Positions 61,218 to 64,000 of a DNA stretch of 64,000 nucleotides are shown piece after piece. The notes beneath the pieces are model-generated. The model did not search any database and was not told where the DNA came from. It worked only from the letters and a program-made list of their open reading frames with translations. The translations under genes and the position numbers were made by a program. Each line of letters begins with the position of its first letter. Position 1 is the stretch's first letter. This DNA comes from Pseudobutyrivibrio sp. UBA3626. Its GTDB lineage: Bacteria > Bacillota > Clostridia > Lachnospirales > Lachnospiraceae. The DNA lies in contig DFLF01000009.1 of NCBI GenBank assembly GCA_002373675.1, positions 96,865-160,864 of the forward strand, written 5' to 3'.

Positions 61218-62481
61218 TTCTATGCCCTCCGATCTGAGCATTCCTCTCTATAGTCTTAGCCCCTTCTTCCAGATTCATCCCCTTAAGAATTGCATTCTTG
61301 CCAAATTTACTCTTAATATCAATTATAGCCTTTTGCATATCATGTTCCTTCTTAAGATCTTCAGGGTTTACGAACATATTATATTGTTCAAATCCTTCTG
61401 GAACAATTTTATTAAAATACACGAAAGCTCGGCGCATAGGAAAATTCTTATCCTTAATCTCATCGTATAATCTCTCAACCGCCTCCACTATTATTCGCGC
61501 AGAAGAAGTAGGAAATGAAAGTCTTGCACTTCCATGCGCTGGGGCAATCTTAAGCGCGTTAGAATACCCAATATGAAGAGTTATTGATTCTGTAACACAT
61601 TCTCTGGCAACAAGATCAAGACACAGAAGGTCTGTCATCTCCTTAACTATAAGTCTTCCTTCGTCATGGGCATAGTCTCTGTCTAACACCTGTCCGCTTG
61701 TAATAGAATTAGTTGTGGGACTATATGTCTTAATATCAGATATTAAAGTGGGCTCAACTCCCCATGCATGGTCTATAAGAAGCTCCGCATCTACTCCAAA
61801 CATCTTGTATAGCATATCTTCATCTGCCATAGCAATCTGCTTCATATTAAATATTCCTACACTTGCTAACTTCTTAGCTGTTCCCGGTCCCAGCCTCCAA
61901 AAATCAGTAAGGGGTTGATGTTCCCAGAGCGTCTCACAATACAATTCCTCAGTAAGATAACCTATATTGTCATCTGCATGCTTAGCTGTAATATCAAGTG
62001 CAATCTTGGCAAGATACAGATTGGTTCCTATCCCGCAAGTTGCAGTAATCCCTGTGGTCTCAAAGACGTCCTCCATTATCTTAATTCCCAGCTCCTTAGC
62101 ACTCATCTGATACAGATTAAGATAGTCTGTTACATCAAGGAATGCCTCGTCTACTGAATATACATGAATATCCTCCCTGGAAATATACTTAAGGTATACA
62201 GAATAAATTCTCGCCGAATATTCCATATAAAGTGCCATTCTGGGAACCGCAGCTATATACTTGATATTCTTGGGTATCTCAAAGACTCTGCATCTGCTGC
62301 TTACTCCAAGAGCCTTAATTGCGGGACTGGCCGCAAGACATATTGTCTTCTCAGTTCTGCTAAGGTCTGCCACTATTAAATTGTCCTTGTATGGATCAAG
62401 TCCACGCTCTACGCACTCTACAGATGCATAGAAGGACTTTAGATCTATACATAGATACATCCTGTCCTTCTTAATATCCAT
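61204..62481 (-). CDS. Y-family (UmuC/UvrX-like) DNA polymerase
   Basis: This is a 425-residue translesion polymerase. The catalytic palm is intact: YLCIDLKSFYASVECVERG near the N-terminus (first Asp) and VYSVDEAFLDVTDYL near residue 115 (SxDE). The helix-hairpin region follows (FWRLGPGTAKKLASVGI), then the little-finger domain. The ending and the YolD partner point to the UvrX/YqjW branch and not to housekeeping DinB. AGGA precedes the ATG. The promoter has a LexA box in its spacer, so SOS induction is expected. Confidence 0.92.
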   Translation of the reverse strand: MDIKKDRMYLCIDLKSFYASVECVERGLDPYKDNLIVADLSRTEKTICLAASPAIKALGVSSRCRVFEIPKNIKYIAAVPRMALYMEYSARIYSVYLKYISREDIHVYSVDEAFLDVTDYLNLYQMSAKELGIKIMEDVFETTGITATCGIGTNLYLAKIALDITAKHADDNIGYLTEELYCETLWEHQPLTDFWRLGPGTAKKLASVGIFNMKQIAMADEDMLYKMFGVDAELLIDHAWGVEPTLISDIKTYSPTTNSITSGQVLDRDYAHDEGRLIVKEMTDLLCLDLVARECVTESITLHIGYSNALKIAPAHGSARLSFPTSSARIIVEAVERLYDEIKDKNFPMRRAFVYFNKIVPEGFEQYNMFVNPEDLKKEHDMQKAIIDIKSKFGKNAILKGMNLEEGAKTIERNAQIGGHRSGEE

Positions 62482-62524
62482 CTCTTCCTATTCTCTTATC
62501 AAAACCAAGTTACGAATTAACTAT

Positions 62525-62553
62525 ATAATATCACACGAACATATGTTTGTAAA
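62525..62553 (-). promoter_or_regulatory. LexA-box promoter of the Y-family polymerase operon
   Basis: On the minus strand TTTACA (62548-62553) and TATTAT (62525-62530) are 17 nt apart. The spacer holds CGAACATATGTTTG (62536-62549), a LexA/DinR box with one mismatch to perfect symmetry. The layout is the same as at 57311-57339. Confidence 0.85.
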
Positions 62554-62569
62554 TATGCAAATTAAGTTT

Positions 62570-63373
62570 TTATATACTTCCTGTATCACCAAGCTTGGCG
62601 AGCTCTTTTTCATTTAACAACCTGTATTTTCCCAGAGCCAAATCCCTGTCAAGTCTAAGCCCTGCAAACTCAATCCTGTTAAGATATAAAATCTCACCAT
62701 CAAAATACGAAAACATTCTCTTGACCTGATGATATTTTCCCTCACTAATCGTAAGATAATATGCATAAATAGAATCAAGGGTATATAAAGAAAGCTTTTC
62801 TATCCGTTCGAATAGAGAATCTGCATTTCCCATAGCAACATTATATGTAGCACACGCATCATCCAGAGTAGTTGGACTAATAACAGAAGGCATAGTTATC
62901 TCATCATCACCAATATCAATGCCACGTTCCATCCTCTTCATCTCATCATTGCTAAGTCCTTTGTCAGATATGCATAGGTATGTCTTACTAACGTGCTTTC
63001 TCGGCGAGAGTAAGTTATGGCTAAGTCTCCCATCATTGGTTATAAGAAGCAGACCTTCCGTATCCTTATCAAGACGACCTATTGGAAATAAGTCTCTTCG
63101 ATTCTCATCCTTAAATACGTCTATAACAGTCTTGTCATTATCATCTCTCGTCGCACTGACTACTCCTGCAGGCTTATTTAACATATATACACAACTAGCC
63201 AAGGGGATTATATCTTCCCCTTGGCATGTGACTTTGGAACTTTCTTCTATTTTAACACTTCCATCTTTGCATACAAAACCATTAACTGTAACGGCGCCTC
63301 TTTTGATTAGCTCCTTAACCTGTTTTCTGCTTCCCACATTAGCATTTGACAAGAATTTATCAAGGCGAATCAT
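62570..63373 (-). CDS. RsuA-family rRNA pseudouridine synthase
   Basis: This is a 267-residue pseudouridine synthase with an N-terminal S4 RNA-binding domain (IRLDKFLSNANVGSRKQVKE), the catalytic IGRLDKDTEGLLLITNDG with Asp near residue 103, and GKYHQVKRMF. The family modifies U516 of 16S rRNA (RsuA) or 23S sites (RluB/E/F); the RsuA-like form is most likely by length. Start choice: TGGAGGA lies 5 nt before the ATG at 63373; upstream in-frame starts overlap the ArsR gene. It begins 1 nt after the ArsR stop, so the two are coupled. Confidence 0.93.
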   Translation of the reverse strand: MIRLDKFLSNANVGSRKQVKELIKRGAVTVNGFVCKDGSVKIEESSKVTCQGEDIIPLASCVYMLNKPAGVVSATRDDNDKTVIDVFKDENRRDLFPIGRLDKDTEGLLLITNDGRLSHNLLSPRKHVSKTYLCISDKGLSNDEMKRMERGIDIGDDEITMPSVISPTTLDDACATYNVAMGNADSLFERIEKLSLYTLDSIYAYYLTISEGKYHQVKRMFSYFDGEILYLNRIEFAGLRLDRDLALGKYRLLNEKELAKLGDTGSI

Positions 63374-63374
63374 A

Positions 63375-63680
63375 CTATTCCTCCAAATGTTCCTTACCCA
63401 TATCAAGTATATTTCTTACATGATGATCTGCAAGAGAATAGAATACAGACTTGCCATCTCGTCTTGCCCGAACAAGCTTGTTCTGCTTAAGTATCTTAAG
63501 CTGATGGGATACTGCAGATTGGGTCATATCCAATATCTCTGCCAAATCCTGCACGCACACCTCTTCTTGAAGAAGCACATACATAATCCTAATTCTGGAA
63601 TAGTCTCCGAACACCTTGTATAAATCGGCCAGGTCAATCAATAGTTCTTCGCTCGGCATATGTGTTTTCCTATTACTCAT
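63375..63680 (-). CDS. ArsR/SmtB family regulator with an alpha-5 zinc site
   Basis: This is a 101-residue winged-helix metalloregulator. The HTH is VCVQDLAEILDMTQSAVSHQ, followed by LKQNKLVRARRDGKSVFYSL. The C-terminal helix has Asp-x-His and, 10 residues later, His-x2-Glu (DHHVRNILDMGKEHLEE). This is the alpha-5 ligand set of CadC/SmtB/CzrA zinc sensors. The alpha-3 cysteine pair is reduced to one Cys, so zinc is more likely than lead or cadmium. GAGG precedes the start. The gene downstream is an rRNA pseudouridine synthase, not a metal exporter. Confidence 0.9.
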   Translation of the reverse strand: MSNRKTHMPSEELLIDLADLYKVFGDYSRIRIMYVLLQEEVCVQDLAEILDMTQSAVSHQLKILKQNKLVRARRDGKSVFYSLADHHVRNILDMGKEHLEE

Positions 63681-63759
63681 CTATTATTACCTCTCTATTA
63701 ATTATATAACATATAGTGATGATGCTGAGTTCCTTTTTATAATTGAATTTTCTGATGAA

Positions 63760-64000
63760 GCTAATATTTTATGGGATTCTAGGGCTCTTGTTAGCTATAG
63801 CAGGCTTTTCAGCTAATCTATACGCCCCGCCGGCTAATATTGCGCGTGATTTAGACTAATTATTAGCTTTTTTCAGCTCTTATGGGGTGCTATGTCCTCT
63901 CGCCGGCTAACATTTTATGGGTTTTAAGGACTCTTGTTAGCTATAGTAGACTTTTTAGCTAATCTATACGCCCCACCGGCTAATATTGCGCGTGATTTAG
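63760..64000. repeat. 95-bp direct repeat, two copies, running off the window
   Basis: Copies at 63760-63854 and 63906-64000 match at about 86 of 95 positions, with a period of 146 nt. Both end in GGCTAATATTGCGCGTGATT and TAG. Each has internal TTAGCT/AGCTAA inverted pairs. The 51-nt spacer between them shares the CGCCGGCTAA motif. No convincing coding frame with a ribosome site is seen in 63681-64000. The second copy ends exactly at the window edge, so the array may continue. Confidence 0.85.

Noticed and set aside
62919..63623. 234-codon plus-strand frame opposite the pseudouridine synthase and ArsR genes
   Set aside because: Both minus-strand genes are intact families with ribosome sites; the opposite frame spans two unrelated genes.
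63760..64000. CRISPR array
   Set aside because: Only two copies, 95 nt long and diverged, with a 51-nt spacer that itself shares motifs with the repeat; no cas genes nearby.

Overview
The window is AT-rich, low-GC Firmicute chromosome. The best match is the family Lachnospiraceae (Clostridia). The evidence is the hrcA-grpE-dnaK-dnaJ cluster with CIRCE, the ireB-ruvX-DUF1292-rnj block, a thiI lacking a rhodanese domain beside nifS, a small HPr-like protein without its active-site histidine, LexA boxes of the CGAAC-N4-GTTCG type, and strong AGGAGG ribosome binding sites. The genus cannot be fixed from the sequence. Most genes are on the minus strand and almost all are core housekeeping genes. 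I saw no rRNA, tRNA, IS element, prophage or CRISPR array.

Layout. 1-3.6 kb: a WYL regulator operon, two envelope proteins, and a divergent orphan helix-turn-helix protein with two operator-like repeats. 3.6-14.5 kb: a membrane-anchored 5'-nucleotidase-like phosphoesterase, radA, clpC, a cohesin-like surface protein, and lon under a CIRCE operator. 14.5-31.7 kb: an oxidoreductase, a purine permease, yajC, a Nif11-type leader peptide protein, tgt, aroC, a tRNA wobble-uridine pair (U32 peptidase/trmR), rnj, DUF1292, ruvX, ireB, mtaB, thiI, nifS, rsmE and prmA. This stretch is rich in tRNA and rRNA modification. 31.7-36 kb: a cell-wall amidase and a plus-strand three-gene module resembling Bacillus ydjI-ydjG-ydjH. 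36-47.7 kb: dnaJ, dnaK, grpE, hrcA, hemW, lepA, then divergent holA and an ABC-F ATPase. 48-56.2 kb: PFL/ACT pair, YycJ-like nuclease, an FtsA-like protein, coaE, polA. 56.2-64 kb: decayed glycosidase fragments, a candidate type I toxin-antitoxin cassette, an M24 peptidase, a TtcA-AlkD fusion, a LexA-controlled Y-family polymerase with YolD, rsuA, an ArsR regulator, and a direct repeat that runs off the window end.

How the genes work together. Two stress circuits can be read directly from DNA sites. HrcA/CIRCE controls both the hrcA operon and lon. LexA boxes lie inside the promoter spacers of the Y-family polymerase operon and of a 49-residue one-helix membrane protein. The 49-residue gene converges on a short RNA with its own promoter, and the two share a bidirectional terminator. 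I consider this SOS-controlled type I toxin-antitoxin candidate the most interesting item. Three long inverted repeats with GC-rich cores (grpE-dnaK gap, lepA-holA gap, ABC-F/PFL gap) are not explained by the coding annotation.
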